DNA of 64,000 bases from Thermoactinomyces daqus (GCF_000763315.1 NZ_JPST01000036.1:26277-90276); one strand, 5' to 3'; shown: positions 17,399 to 26,691, counted from the first letter of the stretch. Numbers and translations are program-made. The notes: a model not told the origin generated them from the sequence alone.

Positions 17399-17632
17399 CT
17401 ACTTCTTTTTAGAAACTGGTTTTGTTTTGGCCTTTGCTTCCTCTTTAGGTTGATCTTTTGATTCAGATGTTTGTTCAGATTGCGGTTGATCCACCCGTTC
17501 AACATCAGCTAATTTTTCTAGTGCTTCAATTACTTCCTTAATAGTTGTTTTAAATTTTCCGTTGCGGAATTTGTAATAGATGCCATTTACTTTGAAACTT
17601 AGTCCTTTGTATATGGATTTGAATTCTGCCAA
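17399..17632 (-). CDS. Small virion-region protein with KOW-like start and charged tail
   Basis: 77 aa. The N-terminal half (FKSIYKGLSFKVNGIYYKFRNGKF) looks like a small beta domain; the second half is a low-complexity Lys/Glu/Gln tail ending KTKPVSKKK. The start is taken at TTG 17632 because AAGGTGGTGG lies just ahead. A short protein of this sort often follows the capsid gene; function unknown. Confidence 0.55.
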   Translation of the reverse strand: MAEFKSIYKGLSFKVNGIYYKFRNGKFKTTIKEVIEALEKLADVERVDQPQSEQTSESKDQPKEEAKAKTKPVSKKK

Positions 17633-17657
17633 CAAAACCACCACCTTTTAGATTGAG

Positions 17658-17696
17658 ATGAAAAATAATTCCCGTGGAATTGTTAACCACGGGAAT
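17658..17696 (-). terminator. Hairpin after major capsid gene
   Basis: Perfect 10-bp stem ATTCCCGTGG/CCACGGGAAT (17668-17677 with 17687-17696), 9-base loop and TTATTTTT on the minus strand. Probably a partial terminator that raises capsid mRNA relative to the genes behind it. Confidence 0.7.
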
Positions 17697-17705
17697 CAAT
17701 TGTTA

Positions 17706-18815
17706 TTAAGCAAGGTTTTTAATTCGTCCATGTGCTTTTTCTTGTTTGAATTCCAAAGTATATTCCCCAACAATTTGCCCCGTGACATAGTCACCTTTTT
17801 TGCCCAGGTATTCATGGAAGAATTCACGACCAGCCAAAGGACGAATTTGAATCCGGTTCAGATCAATCATGAACAATTCATTTGGATCAAGGTTGTTGTT
17901 CAGGATCACCGGGAATTTACCGAAATCAGTTACAATCGTGTCAACAACTTGACCACGGAAAGTTTCTTGCTGAGTTAGGCGAAGTTTGTCAGCTTGCAGG
18001 TTAGAAATAACCACTTTTTGTTTTGCAGGAACCATGATGATATGTTGACTTCCACCTTTGAAACCACCAGCTTCATAAATATCTTGTGCCAATTGGTTGA
18101 TGTCGTCCAATTTCAAAGTAGCCCCTTGAAGATTAGAAACATTGGTGTTTACGAATTTACGCACACCATTCATTTGGCGAACTTGACCATTTTCATATTT
18201 AATGCCGTTAATCAATGCTTTTTCCAATTGATGAGCAACAACCATCAATTTTTTAGCACGTTCATATTCATAAGGATCTTGCCCATTCGTTCCATAAAGA
18301 GACATAGACAAAGCAGTTCCAGAAACTTCAATCGTTTCATCAATAATTTGCGTGATATTATCAACACGCACACGGGAACTTTTGCGTGCCGTTCTTGCAT
18401 CAGCACCTTCAGTTCCTTCTACGAACATGAATTGTACTTTTGCGTCATCAGCAATTGCTGCTGCAGTGGTTCCAGCATAACCACGAACAACCGTGAGCGT
18501 ATTGGTTCCAGCATCAACAGCAGTTACCAACAACAATTCTTCACCAATTTTGATTACGTCATTTGCAGCAAAAATGGAGGCATCATCAACAACTAAAGAA
18601 GTATCGGTTGCAAGATAACCTTCACCATTATTAATTGCGGTTTCATCCGGCAACATTGCATCTTCGATCCATTCGTGCTTGACATTGGTAATCGGTTGAC
18701 CAAAACCAAGCAAAGAAATCAAAGGTGTGTCATGGGGATTAAGCAACAGCATTTCATCAACAACAGATTCTTGAATGCCGACAAGATCAGCTTTGTAAAT
18801 CGGATTTTTTGCCAT
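17706..18815 (-). CDS. Major capsid protein (SU10-type / DUF5309 HK97 fold)
   Basis: 369 aa. The start AKNPIYKADLVGIQESVVDEMLLLNP and the PLISLLGFGQPITNVKHEW-type block, followed by VDDASIFAANDVIKIGEELLLVTAV, match the SU10 major capsid protein family. An HK97-like E-loop/spine region (RARKLMVVAHQLEKALING) and a C-terminal TLEFKQEKAHGRIKNL follow. AAGGAG precedes the ATG. Lies directly behind the scaffold gene and before a strong hairpin. Confidence 0.85.
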   Translation of the reverse strand: MAKNPIYKADLVGIQESVVDEMLLLNPHDTPLISLLGFGQPITNVKHEWIEDAMLPDETAINNGEGYLATDTSLVVDDASIFAANDVIKIGEELLLVTAVDAGTNTLTVVRGYAGTTAAAIADDAKVQFMFVEGTEGADARTARKSSRVRVDNITQIIDETIEVSGTALSMSLYGTNGQDPYEYERAKKLMVVAHQLEKALINGIKYENGQVRQMNGVRKFVNTNVSNLQGATLKLDDINQLAQDIYEAGGFKGGSQHIIMVPAKQKVVISNLQADKLRLTQQETFRGQVVDTIVTDFGKFPVILNNNLDPNELFMIDLNRIQIRPLAGREFFHEYLGKKGDYVTGQIVGEYTLEFKQEKAHGRIKNLA

Positions 18816-18874
18816 TAAAAATCATCTCCTTAACAATCATAATTTTCATTAAATATAATTTATAGAAATGCGGT

Positions 18875-19585
18875 TTAACGGTTATAGAATCCGTATTTCC
18901 GCTTTAGCATCACCAAGTTCACATAATCAGCAGGTGAATTTGTTCGTTTATATTTTTCTTCAGCTTCTTTAACCAATTGCTCAGCTGTTTTTTCAGGTTT
19001 TTCAACATCAGGATTGGAAGGTTCACCAATCGGTTTTGGTTTTTCCTTTTGTTGGCCAACCAAGAAAGGATTTTGTTCAATCAGGTTTTTCACAACATCT
19101 TCAAGACCAACAAAATTTCCTTCTTCATCAATTTCTACATCAGAAAGATCAGCCAGTTTAAGTGCAGCATCTACATATTGGATATTGTTTTGTTGTGCCA
19201 GTTGGCGGAATTGGAATTGAAGTTCTTTTTGTCTCATTTGTTCCTGCATTGCGTTGTACTTGTTCAACAACTCATCCCGTTCTTGCTGCAGTTTTTCAAA
19301 TTGTTTCTGCATCTTTTCTTGTTCGGAAAGTTGTTGAAGTTCCACTTCTTCTTTGAACTTCTTCAATTCCTCGTACTCTTTCTTGATGTCGTTAAATCCT
19401 TCATATTTCTTACGTTCACGGTTCAAGCGGTCTTGAACTGCCTTTTGAATGCGTTCATTCAATTCTTCCTCCGTGAACATCTTTTGTTGCTGTTGGTTTT
19501 CAGTTCCCGTGTTTTCCGTCCCGGCAGACGATTCACCAACAGTTTCACTTGATTCTATGCTGATCATATTTTTGTTATCTTCCAT
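18875..19585 (-). CDS. Capsid scaffolding protein (DUF4355-like)
   Basis: 236-aa, highly charged, helical protein with a long coiled coil (about 35-130, EELNERIQKAVQDRLNRER onward), then a Pro-rich KPKPIGEPSNPDVEKP linker and a basic C-terminus that would contact the capsid. This is the usual composition of DUF4355 scaffolds, which template prohead assembly and then leave. ATG 19585 is nine bases after AGGAGG; an upstream ATG abuts that site. Confidence 0.82.
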   Translation of the reverse strand: MEDNKNMISIESSETVGESSAGTENTGTENQQQQKMFTEEELNERIQKAVQDRLNRERKKYEGFNDIKKEYEELKKFKEEVELQQLSEQEKMQKQFEKLQQERDELLNKYNAMQEQMRQKELQFQFRQLAQQNNIQYVDAALKLADLSDVEIDEEGNFVGLEDVVKNLIEQNPFLVGQQKEKPKPIGEPSNPDVEKPEKTAEQLVKEAEEKYKRTNSPADYVNLVMLKRKYGFYNR

Positions 19586-19688
19586 ATTAAACATCCTCCT
19601 TTACTCGTATAGCTTTTAAGGACTTCAAACGGTTTGGTCCATAAATACACGACAGTTTAACGACTTATCGGAGGTCAACTATTTTATA

Positions 19689-20315
19689 TTACTCGGCCAT
19701 AATTCCGGCCGCTCTCAACTTCGCAAGAAGTGCATTAAAGTCAGCAACAAGCCTCGCCACATCTTCAGCAGAAGAATCCGCTTGTGCTTCTGCCTGACTA
19801 GCTGAAAGCTTAGCCGCAAGCTTTGAATCAACTTCTGTTTTTGTGTAAACGGAACTTGCATCAGCTTTAGCAGAAACTAAGGAATCCACTTCAGTTTTTG
19901 TGTAATAACTTCCTAAGCTGTTTTCTAACTCTGATGCATCAATAAATTTAGAATCAGCTTCCGATTTTGTATAGTAATTCGAAAGATCGGCGGACTCTAC
20001 AAATTTGGTATAAACAAATTTCCCACTCTCATCCTTTTTAACAAGAGTAAACGGAATTGCTTTTACCCCGTTGACATCTTCATCTACAACTTCTTTTTTG
20101 CCCCTCGTGTCTTCCTCAATGTCTGTTTTCATCTTATTATTAATGGGTTTTGTCACATCAGGATTGTTGCTGTGTCTAAACTTCCCGTCTGATTCTTTGG
20201 CAACAAAAACAATAGGAATGGCTTTTTGTCCTGCAGAATCTTCATCCACAACCATGGCCATTCCTTCGGAATCTGTTTCAATGGGATATTTCATTTTATT
20301 GTTCAGGTCTGGCAA
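19689..20315 (-). CDS. Head fibre protein (phi29 gp8.5-like, Phage_fiber_2)
   Basis: 208 aa. Two or three near-repeats of about 50 residues at the N-terminus (MKYPIETDSEGMAMVVDED... and MKTDIEEDTRGKKEVVDED...), then repeated YYTKSEADSKF/YTKTEVDSK blocks typical of trimeric fibre stalks, and a C-terminal DVARLVADFNALLAKLRAAG helix that is the hallmark of phage head fibres. Likely a capsid surface fibre. TTG 20315 is eight bases after AAGGTGG. Confidence 0.75.
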   Translation of the reverse strand: MPDLNNKMKYPIETDSEGMAMVVDEDSAGQKAIPIVFVAKESDGKFRHSNNPDVTKPINNKMKTDIEEDTRGKKEVVDEDVNGVKAIPFTLVKKDESGKFVYTKFVESADLSNYYTKSEADSKFIDASELENSLGSYYTKTEVDSLVSAKADASSVYTKTEVDSKLAAKLSASQAEAQADSSAEDVARLVADFNALLAKLRAAGIMAE

Positions 20316-20329
20316 TTCATTCACCACCT

Positions 20330-21199
20330 TTAAGAGATATTGTTTTTCGCCTTAATCTGTGGCGGTAAAACCTCGAGTGTTCTAAACGGTAAGACGTGAT
20401 GCTTGCAATTTGGATGGAAAATTCCGCTTCCTCTCATTCTTAGAGTAGAAAGCAACGGATAATCCCCAGGTGCTCTTTCGTCCAGTTTGACAATTCGACC
20501 TTCCCACCTTGCACAGGAAGCATGTTTTGATCCATGGGAACTAATCACTCCATAAAATGCTTCACGTGTTAGTGATTCATTAACAGTCCCGTCAATTTGT
20601 GCTTGCATGATTTTTGTTCTGGCAATCATTTTTGAATAAGATTCAATTGTCCAATTCTTTCCTGCACGGTCAATGATTGAAAAGTGTGCATCCTTCATTG
20701 CTTGTTCTCGCAAATCGTTTATAATCTTGCGGGAAATTTCTTTTGAAGAACGGTTTAATTCCCGTCCTTTCAGATTTTCAACAACTACTTTAGTAATTGT
20801 GTCTTTAATTCTTTGTCTGGTGTTATTGGTCATAAGAAGAAGGTCATTATATGTGACTTGACCAATTGATTTCATGGTTGCTTGGGCAAGTTGATTTTCC
20901 AAATCAACCATTTTTCGTGCAATTGTCATTGACCTGGCATCTCCAAGCGTGTAAATGGCATTTGCTGCACCAGTTTCATATGCAAATTCAACTGCTTTCT
21001 TCACCCATTTGGATGCTTGAGTATCTGCATCAGCAAGAATTTTATTGACGTTTCTTTCAACCTTGTCATAATTAGTTAAGGAATAAAAATCAATGGTTCC
21101 CAAATAAGAAACTAATTTTGAAGCTGCCTTTTCATAAATGGCAATTAGTTGGGCAACAATTTCTTCATAAGATTCCCGTGGTGGGATGTTGAAGGTCAT
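20330..21199 (-). CDS. Minor head protein (SPP1 gp7 / Mu gpF family)
   Basis: 289 aa. An N-terminal helical region is followed by the family signature CARWEGRIVKLDE ... STLRMRGSGIFHPNCKHHVLPF, in which the Cys-x-W and HPNCKH residues are the conserved Mu F-like pattern. Such proteins enter the prohead with the portal. The start overlaps the portal stop codon, as is common for this pair. Confidence 0.85.
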   Translation of the reverse strand: MTFNIPPRESYEEIVAQLIAIYEKAASKLVSYLGTIDFYSLTNYDKVERNVNKILADADTQASKWVKKAVEFAYETGAANAIYTLGDARSMTIARKMVDLENQLAQATMKSIGQVTYNDLLLMTNNTRQRIKDTITKVVVENLKGRELNRSSKEISRKIINDLREQAMKDAHFSIIDRAGKNWTIESYSKMIARTKIMQAQIDGTVNESLTREAFYGVISSHGSKHASCARWEGRIVKLDERAPGDYPLLSTLRMRGSGIFHPNCKHHVLPFRTLEVLPPQIKAKNNIS

Positions 21200-22893
21200 T
21201 ATTGACCACCACCATTATCTTGTTGGGCATTGTCTTGTTGTTGGTCATCTTGCTGCTGTTGTTCATTGTCGTTCCAATTTAAATCCACAGACGGTTGGAT
21301 TTTCATTTCTTCAAGTGCTTGTTTCTTTTCTTCTTGAATTGCTTCATAAATCATTTCCGCCTGTTTTGTATCCATGTTTTGCAGATATTTAATGGCCGTC
21401 AGTGTATCAATGGTTTGTTTATTCCCTGTTCGCAATGCCATGATTTGTGCTTCTTCTAATTCGTTCTGTGGCAATCCATCTTTCCAAACAATTTTCGGAT
21501 AAACAGGTTCATATTCGGGAATGTCGGTTTCAAATTTTTCACGAACATATCGTTCCATTTGCATTGCTGTCCAAAGTGCATCCCGAATTGCTTTGTCAAT
21601 GTTAACCCGAATTCGTTTTACTTTAGACAAGATTGGCATGAAACGTGCCTTGATTGCGGCACCATCCGTGTGTGAAGTTCCCGTTCCCCCATTGTCAATT
21701 TCGGTGATTGTACTTCCGAAAATCCATTGTGGGGTTTCAGAAATTGCAAACACCATTCCAATTAGTCGATCCAATTCACGGAAAGCAGAATCTAAACGGG
21801 AATCAAATTGGATAACACCCGGCACAACGTCACCAGGATTAATTTTCATATATCTGCCGCCCATTCGGATATCATCATCATGATTGATAGGTGGTCCATA
21901 AAGTGTGGGATCGGCATGTTTCCATAAAACGTAATCAATCTGTACTAAACGATCTTCAATTGCCGTAATCAAAGATTCAATAGGTTCAATATTGTTCCTG
22001 CCTTGCCAATCATCATCAACTGATAGATATGGAGCATGAATGATCGGAATGTGATTCAATCCCGTTTCCTGAACATCGCTTGATCTGCCAGTGCTAACCC
22101 TTTCAACAATCCTATAAAGCTGAATGTTTGCACCAAATTGATCAAACACATCTTTTTCTTCTAGTCTATATTTCTCATAAAAAATGAATCCTGGGATGTG
22201 ACGTTCAACATTCAGGTATGGCGTTTCCTTTTTCACTTCATCAACATAGGAAACATAACAAATGTTAACCGCTTTGTATTTCTTTCTATCCTTTTCTGAA
22301 ACCTCAGGGAAAACTAAGTTTGCCGGGATTGGTTCAATAATGACTTCAGGTTGAATTCCAATTTCAGAAAGGTCTTTGATTAAACCAGTTGCAAGCAATT
22401 CACTATAATCTTCACGATAACCATAATAAACTTTTAGCCAACCATCACCACGTATTCCACTGCCTACAACTAAATCATATCCAACCTTGTTCAAATCGTT
22501 TTCCTCAATCAAATATTCAAGCCTTTCCTGTTCTGGTGATCCATCACTTTCACCTGAAAGATAGGTCGGTGGTTCACCGAACATCAAATCGGCAGGTTTT
22601 GTAGTTAATGCTTGAACAAGATTACATGCAATGTACAATTTCGCTAATTTATCAGCATGCGGTGTATCCTTCAAAATGCTGGTTGCCCGCTCAACCAGTT
22701 CTGCTTGTCGTCCTTCAAAGTAATATTTGCCTCTAATATATCGGGATAACCGCCTCAATGACGCATCATCCGGGAATTGTTTCCCCACATCAAACAGTTT
22801 ATTTGGAGAAATTGCAGGATAATAACCTGTTTCAAGTACACTATCGTTATCATCGTTTAAATCTCCATCATAAATTGGTTTTATATAATCCAT
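21199..22893 (-). CDS. Portal protein (SPP1 gp6-like)
   Basis: 564 aa dodecameric DNA gate. It shows the SPP1 gp6-like order: LSRYIRGKYYFEGRQAEL near residue 50, LTTKPADLMFGEPPTYL, VVGSGIRGDGWLKVYY, a long central stem/clip region, and AISETPQWIFGS...GTSHTDGAAIKARFM with the following tunnel helix. The C-terminus is Gln/Asp-rich. ATG 22893 has AAAGGTGG upstream, and the chosen start removes four read-through residues. Confidence 0.9.
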   Translation of the reverse strand: MDYIKPIYDGDLNDDNDSVLETGYYPAISPNKLFDVGKQFPDDASLRRLSRYIRGKYYFEGRQAELVERATSILKDTPHADKLAKLYIACNLVQALTTKPADLMFGEPPTYLSGESDGSPEQERLEYLIEENDLNKVGYDLVVGSGIRGDGWLKVYYGYREDYSELLATGLIKDLSEIGIQPEVIIEPIPANLVFPEVSEKDRKKYKAVNICYVSYVDEVKKETPYLNVERHIPGFIFYEKYRLEEKDVFDQFGANIQLYRIVERVSTGRSSDVQETGLNHIPIIHAPYLSVDDDWQGRNNIEPIESLITAIEDRLVQIDYVLWKHADPTLYGPPINHDDDIRMGGRYMKINPGDVVPGVIQFDSRLDSAFRELDRLIGMVFAISETPQWIFGSTITEIDNGGTGTSHTDGAAIKARFMPILSKVKRIRVNIDKAIRDALWTAMQMERYVREKFETDIPEYEPVYPKIVWKDGLPQNELEEAQIMALRTGNKQTIDTLTAIKYLQNMDTKQAEMIYEAIQEEKKQALEEMKIQPSVDLNWNDNEQQQQDDQQQDNAQQDNGGGQ

Positions 22894-22912
22894 CGATTTC
22901 ACCACCTTTCTG

Positions 22913-24697
22913 TTACATCCACCAGGGTTTATCTATCACTTCGACATTCCCAGTTTTAGCAACATCAAGCGACATGGACAAGGAATCTGGACCGTCATCA
23001 TTAGCGTTCGCCCCGAACAGTTCAAATTGTTCAAGCAATCGCACGTGTTTCCGGTTGAATTGAATATGGCCGTTCACAATATCAGGTTTCATTGCTTCAA
23101 TTCTCAATTCTTTCTTGGTACGGTTTTTGATTTCTTTAACTCTTGTATAACTTGGATAACCAACGTTCTTCAACCGTTCCTTCAAAGTAAAGGTTAAAAA
23201 TTCCTGTGCAACGTTGGAATCTGCTGCAATTCCGTCAGGTTCCCAATATAGAACCCGGTCAACAATGTGATCCAAGAATTGATCAGGATGAATTTTTTCA
23301 ATGAAAGATTCGGCTACATATGATGTTCCGGTTCTTTTATGCTTTGCAATTACTGTCAAAGCATTATAATCGCCACGTTCTTTCTTGCCCATTGCAAAGT
23401 CAATTCCAAAATAGATGTAGTAATTTCCATCCTTGAAGTTCTTCTGTGTCGGTTCGTAGAAATGAAAGTCACGTTCAATGTTAAAGATTTGACTTTCTTC
23501 ATCAATGGGATTGTTCTGAAATTCTGTGTTGAATTTCTTTGAATCCGTCCATTTAAATGTCATCAAATCCCAAAGTTCTTTTGCTTCCCAAAGAACAATT
23601 GCACCTTTGTCCATTTCTTCTTTGTGTTGTTCATAAAAAAGACGTGCTTGCTTAGCACGTTCTTCTTTAGGAAGTTCTTGATTTTTATAAATTTGCTCAC
23701 ATTCCGCCCACAAATCCATTCTTTCAGGCGGTTTTACCAAAGCACGATAGATTTTAGTTTTAAAATCTGGCCGTTGATGGAGAATATCCATCAATAAACA
23801 TTCAGGATGAACTGTCGTTCCCATATAAACCATTGCCGTTTTCTTCCCTTTGGGATCACCCAATGGTTCAATCTTGCCCACAAACCAATCTTTTAATTTT
23901 TGACGTTGTTCTGGTGTTGCTGCGTTGCTATGGTCATCTTCCAAATCATCACAAATAATTAAATCTGGCCTAGTTCCCATCCAGTTTGCACCACGTATTG
24001 CTTGCCCGGTTGAATATGCTTCAACCAATGTCAACAGCTTGGGGGAATCGCCATGGTCTTCCCATGCAATGAAACTTGTGGCATTATCCTGTTTGTTCCG
24101 CTGTTCTTTTGGATGAAGAAGTTCCCCGTAATCTTCCCTTAACTTATCGTTATATTTAAGTTGTGTTTTTAGCCAGTCAAGATTTTTTGTCGATACGTTT
24201 GGTGTTTCAGAAATTGTGATGATGTATTTTCTTTTCCTGAAAACCACTTCATGGCATGGAAAAGCCTTAGAAAGATAAGTTGATTTTGCATGACCACGTG
24301 GTGCGGCCACACAAACCTTTGCGTTCCTTTCAACTAAGGAAACGTGATTCATGATATCGCAGATTTCACGGTGAAATTGTGCAAATTCATCCGGCGATTT
24401 TAAATCAAATCCATCGAAGTTTCCAGCTTTGTTTTCATGATTGCCTACTTCGCTAAAATACTCCCAGGTGAAATATGCTAGATCAACTTCTGAACGGTGA
24501 ATTCTTTTTAACCGTTTAAGTTCCTTGGCAATTTGCCAAACCTCAATTGCTTTTTCCTCATCCATTTCTGCTAAAAGTGATAAATCATCAATTTGATAAT
24601 CGGATTTGATTTTGGTTAAGTATTTTTCATAAAGATCAATTAGTTCTTGTCTTTGTTTACGATTTAGGAATCGTTTTTCAGAAGCTATCCATGCCAT
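22913..24697 (-). CDS. terL: Terminase large subunit
   Basis: 594 aa packaging motor. N-terminal ATPase: Walker A-like VAAPRGHAKST (about 105), Walker B DLIICDDLED with the catalytic acidic pair (about 245), and coupling motif AMVYMGTTV. C-terminal RNase H-like nuclease: YIYFGIDFAMGKKERGDYNAL (first Asp, about 430) and DGIAADSNVAQEF. ATG 24697 is supported by AAAGGTGGTGG. Two small genes separate it from the small subunit. Confidence 0.93.
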   Translation of the reverse strand: MAWIASEKRFLNRKQRQELIDLYEKYLTKIKSDYQIDDLSLLAEMDEEKAIEVWQIAKELKRLKRIHRSEVDLAYFTWEYFSEVGNHENKAGNFDGFDLKSPDEFAQFHREICDIMNHVSLVERNAKVCVAAPRGHAKSTYLSKAFPCHEVVFRKRKYIITISETPNVSTKNLDWLKTQLKYNDKLREDYGELLHPKEQRNKQDNATSFIAWEDHGDSPKLLTLVEAYSTGQAIRGANWMGTRPDLIICDDLEDDHSNAATPEQRQKLKDWFVGKIEPLGDPKGKKTAMVYMGTTVHPECLLMDILHQRPDFKTKIYRALVKPPERMDLWAECEQIYKNQELPKEERAKQARLFYEQHKEEMDKGAIVLWEAKELWDLMTFKWTDSKKFNTEFQNNPIDEESQIFNIERDFHFYEPTQKNFKDGNYYIYFGIDFAMGKKERGDYNALTVIAKHKRTGTSYVAESFIEKIHPDQFLDHIVDRVLYWEPDGIAADSNVAQEFLTFTLKERLKNVGYPSYTRVKEIKNRTKKELRIEAMKPDIVNGHIQFNRKHVRLLEQFELFGANANDDGPDSLSMSLDVAKTGNVEVIDKPWWM

Positions 24698-24749
24698 TTC
24701 TGAAACCACCACCTTTCATGACCATCCAAGTAGTTCCTGGAACAGCTTT

Positions 24750-25031
24750 CTAAATTCGTCTATTCTTTTCTTCAATTTTTTTGTTTTCCAGTTCTAAAGC
24801 AACTTTTGCTTTGAAATCTTCATTCATCTTGTCCCAAAGCCAGGCATTCATTTCTTCCAAATTTACATTTCTTTTGATTAATCTTTCTTTGTCGGGATTA
24901 TTTAGTTCCTTGTTGGTTTCTTTCAATTGTCGTTCCAAAACATTAATCTGAGATTCCATCATCTTTACCAGGTCTAAATCAATTGCAAAATTGGCCAATG
25001 TTTCAATCAAAAACTTTCCGTCATCATTCAT
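24750..25031 (-). CDS. Hypothetical coiled-coil protein (93 aa)
   Basis: Not recognised. Helical throughout, with a heptad-like MMESQINVLERQLKETNKEL segment and a Lys/Glu-rich end. AAGGGGAAA precedes ATG 25031. Its place between the terminase subunits suggests an accessory packaging role or simply a late-operon passenger. Confidence 0.6.
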   Translation of the reverse strand: MNDDGKFLIETLANFAIDLDLVKMMESQINVLERQLKETNKELNNPDKERLIKRNVNLEEMNAWLWDKMNEDFKAKVALELENKKIEEKNRRI

Positions 25032-25049
25032 TTCGCATTTCCCCTTTCA

Positions 25050-25280
25050 TTAGTCAAGGTCTAACGGTGGTCGTTCTAACTTCCCACTAAATCTTCCTTC
25101 TAAAATCAGAGTGTTTACAGCGGACTTCTTCAATTCATACCAAGATGATGTTTTTCCATTTTCCCAATGTACACGGGCAAACTTTCGGCCAGGTTTATGA
25201 TTTACCCAAACATTCCCGTTCTCATCATGAATTGGCTCACCCTGCAATTGCTCAGTAACAAATTCTACGGACTTCAACAT
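25050..25280 (-). CDS. Hypothetical phage protein (76 aa)
   Basis: Not recognised. Small beta-rich protein with Trp-rich strands (GNVWVNHKPGRKFARVHWENG, SSWYELKK) suggesting a nucleic-acid or small SH3-like fold. ATG 25280 lies six bases after AGGTGG; an earlier ATG two codons upstream is closer than usual. Confidence 0.55.
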   Translation of the reverse strand: MLKSVEFVTEQLQGEPIHDENGNVWVNHKPGRKFARVHWENGKTSSWYELKKSAVNTLILEGRFSGKLERPPLDLD

Positions 25281-25488
25281 TGGCATCCACCTGCTTTTTC
25301 CTGAAATTGTTCGGCACACAATTGTGCAGATACTTTTACTTCACAATTCCGGCTCACAATGTCGTTACCAAACCATTGAGCTTTAGTTGCAATTGCTTTA
25401 TCACAATAAAGTCAAAGTTTAAAATTGATATCTAGATATATTTCCCACAAGCCGCACGGACATCAGATACCCGGCTTGGGGGTTTTGT

Positions 25489-25514
25489 TTGACCATCTTT
25501 CACGGTCAATTTTT
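25489..25514 (+). terminator. Plus-strand terminator-like hairpin
   Basis: 6-bp stem TTGACC/GGTCAA with a 9-base loop and five T. No plus-strand gene feeds it, so it may instead be part of a folded leader. Confidence 0.4.
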
Positions 25515-25543
25515 GTGTTGGCAAACTTTTGGTTCACAAATTT

Positions 25544-25577
25544 ATAAGGTTACGTTTCTGCGGTTTTGTAACCTTAT
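25544..25577. repeat. Perfect 10-bp inverted repeat
   Basis: ATAAGGTTAC (25544-25553) pairs with GTAACCTTAT (25568-25577) around a 14-base loop; strong fold on either strand and not followed by a T-run. Confidence 0.65.
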
Positions 25578-25760
25578 CAAGCCAAACCATTGATCCTACA
25601 AGCATTTGAACCCAACGGTTTGCCCCACAATTGTTACGTAACCACCATTGCTTTGCTCCTACAATTGTTGCCTCGAAAATTTTTCAAGTCGCTTTCCATT
25701 CCGGGCCTGCACGAAGTGTTTTTAATGCATTTCTGACGTTTAAGACAAGAAAAGCAACAT

Positions 25761-25798
25761 AAAAACAGCCATCAATTTTTCCTAGAAAATCAATGGCT
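25761..25798 (-). terminator. Terminator-like hairpin after TerS
   Basis: Minus-strand stem AGCCAT/ATGGCT with a further A/T stretch inside (two mismatches), then GTTTTTATG. Lies 43 bases past the TerS stop and would reduce read-through from terS into the late operon. Confidence 0.55.
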
Positions 25799-25840
25799 AC
25801 TCTGCAATCGTGCCCCCTAAAATTGTTAATGTCGCAACTG

Positions 25841-26200
25841 TCATAAATTCTTTAATTCTTCACGCAATTTGCTGATGTCAATTTGATTATTAACCGTCAC
25901 TTGTGCATCCTTATCTGGTGTCAACAATCCATGACTGGACAAAATCAATTTTGTCATGGCTGCATTCTTTTCAACAATGGCCGCCTCATATGCAGCATCC
26001 AAAACTGCTTTTAATCTGTGCTTTCCGCTATCTACGATCATTTGATTAAGGCATTTTCTGAAATCAGGATCACGTTGCCATCTGTACAATTGCCGAACAG
26101 AAACTTCAACCTTATCCTTGTGTTGCTTGGCAATTTGTTCAATAGACATTCCTTCAAGTAATTTTTCCATCACAAAATAATGCCTGCTGTCTAGTTTCAT
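25841..26200 (-). CDS. terS: Terminase small subunit / HTH protein (phBC6A51-like)
   Basis: 119 aa. N-terminal helix-turn-helix (MEKLLEGMSIEQIAKQHKDK... VSVRQLYRWQRDPDFRKCLN) followed by a helical oligomerisation region and an acidic end, matching the phBC6A51-type HTH proteins that act as small terminases. It would recognise the packaging site and recruit TerL. ATG 26200 is preceded by AGGAGG. First structural gene in the direction of transcription. Confidence 0.75.
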   Translation of the reverse strand: MKLDSRHYFVMEKLLEGMSIEQIAKQHKDKVEVSVRQLYRWQRDPDFRKCLNQMIVDSGKHRLKAVLDAAYEAAIVEKNAAMTKLILSSHGLLTPDKDAQVTVNNQIDISKLREELKNL

Positions 26201-26212
26201 CTACAAACCTCC

Positions 26213-26356
26213 TCACTTTTTAAACTTATCCAAAAACTCAGTTAGATAATGATGCCAATATATTTTTGTTAGCACAAACAGATAAATCCACAGAGGAATT
26301 GACTTGATCAGCAATCGTTTGATTCTCAATTTTATCTTTGATTGTTTCTGAATCAC
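26213..26356 (-). CDS. Possible small basic membrane peptide (47 aa)
   Basis: Open frame from GTG 26356 to a stop overlapping the TerS ribosome site. A basic first half is followed by a hydrophobic aromatic stretch (SIPLWIYLFVLTKIYWHHY), which looks like a real small membrane-associated protein, but there is no convincing ribosome site. Low confidence; the DNA may be only leader sequence. Confidence 0.3.
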   Translation of the reverse strand: MIQKQSKIKLRIKRLLIKSIPLWIYLFVLTKIYWHHYLTEFLDKFKK

Positions 26357-26387
26357 TTTTCATCAAAACTTTCTATGTCAACATTCA

Positions 26388-26430
26388 GGCACGAAAAATC
26401 GGCCATGTGTTGACCGCAAATGCTCGTGCC
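26388..26430. other. GC-rich inverted repeat upstream of terS, candidate packaging site
   Basis: GGCACGA (26388-26394) and TCGTGCC (26424-26430) face each other inside a GC-rich island that stands out from very AT-rich DNA about 190 bases upstream of terS, a usual place for cos or pac. Inference from position and composition only. Confidence 0.35.
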
Positions 26431-26691
26431 GGCGAATCTCGCTGCCTATCTATTTTTAATTGGGAATTGCATGCAGAAGAAATGAAAGGTGTAAAGATTG
26501 TTTATGTGAAAAGTTGAAGATAAAACACTTTAATCTAATTCAATTGTCTTTTCTCTGCGATTTCTTTTTATAAAAGATAATCACAAAAGAATAATAGATC
26601 TTGCAGGAAGAAAATCTTTGATTTTCTGACTGCACTTGCGTAAGCAAGTCTATATAATGAACTTTGATATGTGATTTAATAGCATTAAAAC

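Larger units (their letters stand above)
25281..25840. other. Hairpin-rich non-coding region between TerS and late genes
   Basis: About 560 bases without a convincing gene. It holds stems CAAGCCG/CGGCTTG (25448-25478), TTGACC/GGTCAA plus T-run (25489-25514) and a perfect 10-bp ATAAGGTTAC/GTAACCTTAT (25544-25577), a GTTACGTAAC palindrome (25633-25642), and two AAACCATTGA elements (25370, 25584). Could be a packaging site, an RNA or a leader for the late message; the sequence alone does not decide. Confidence 0.5.
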
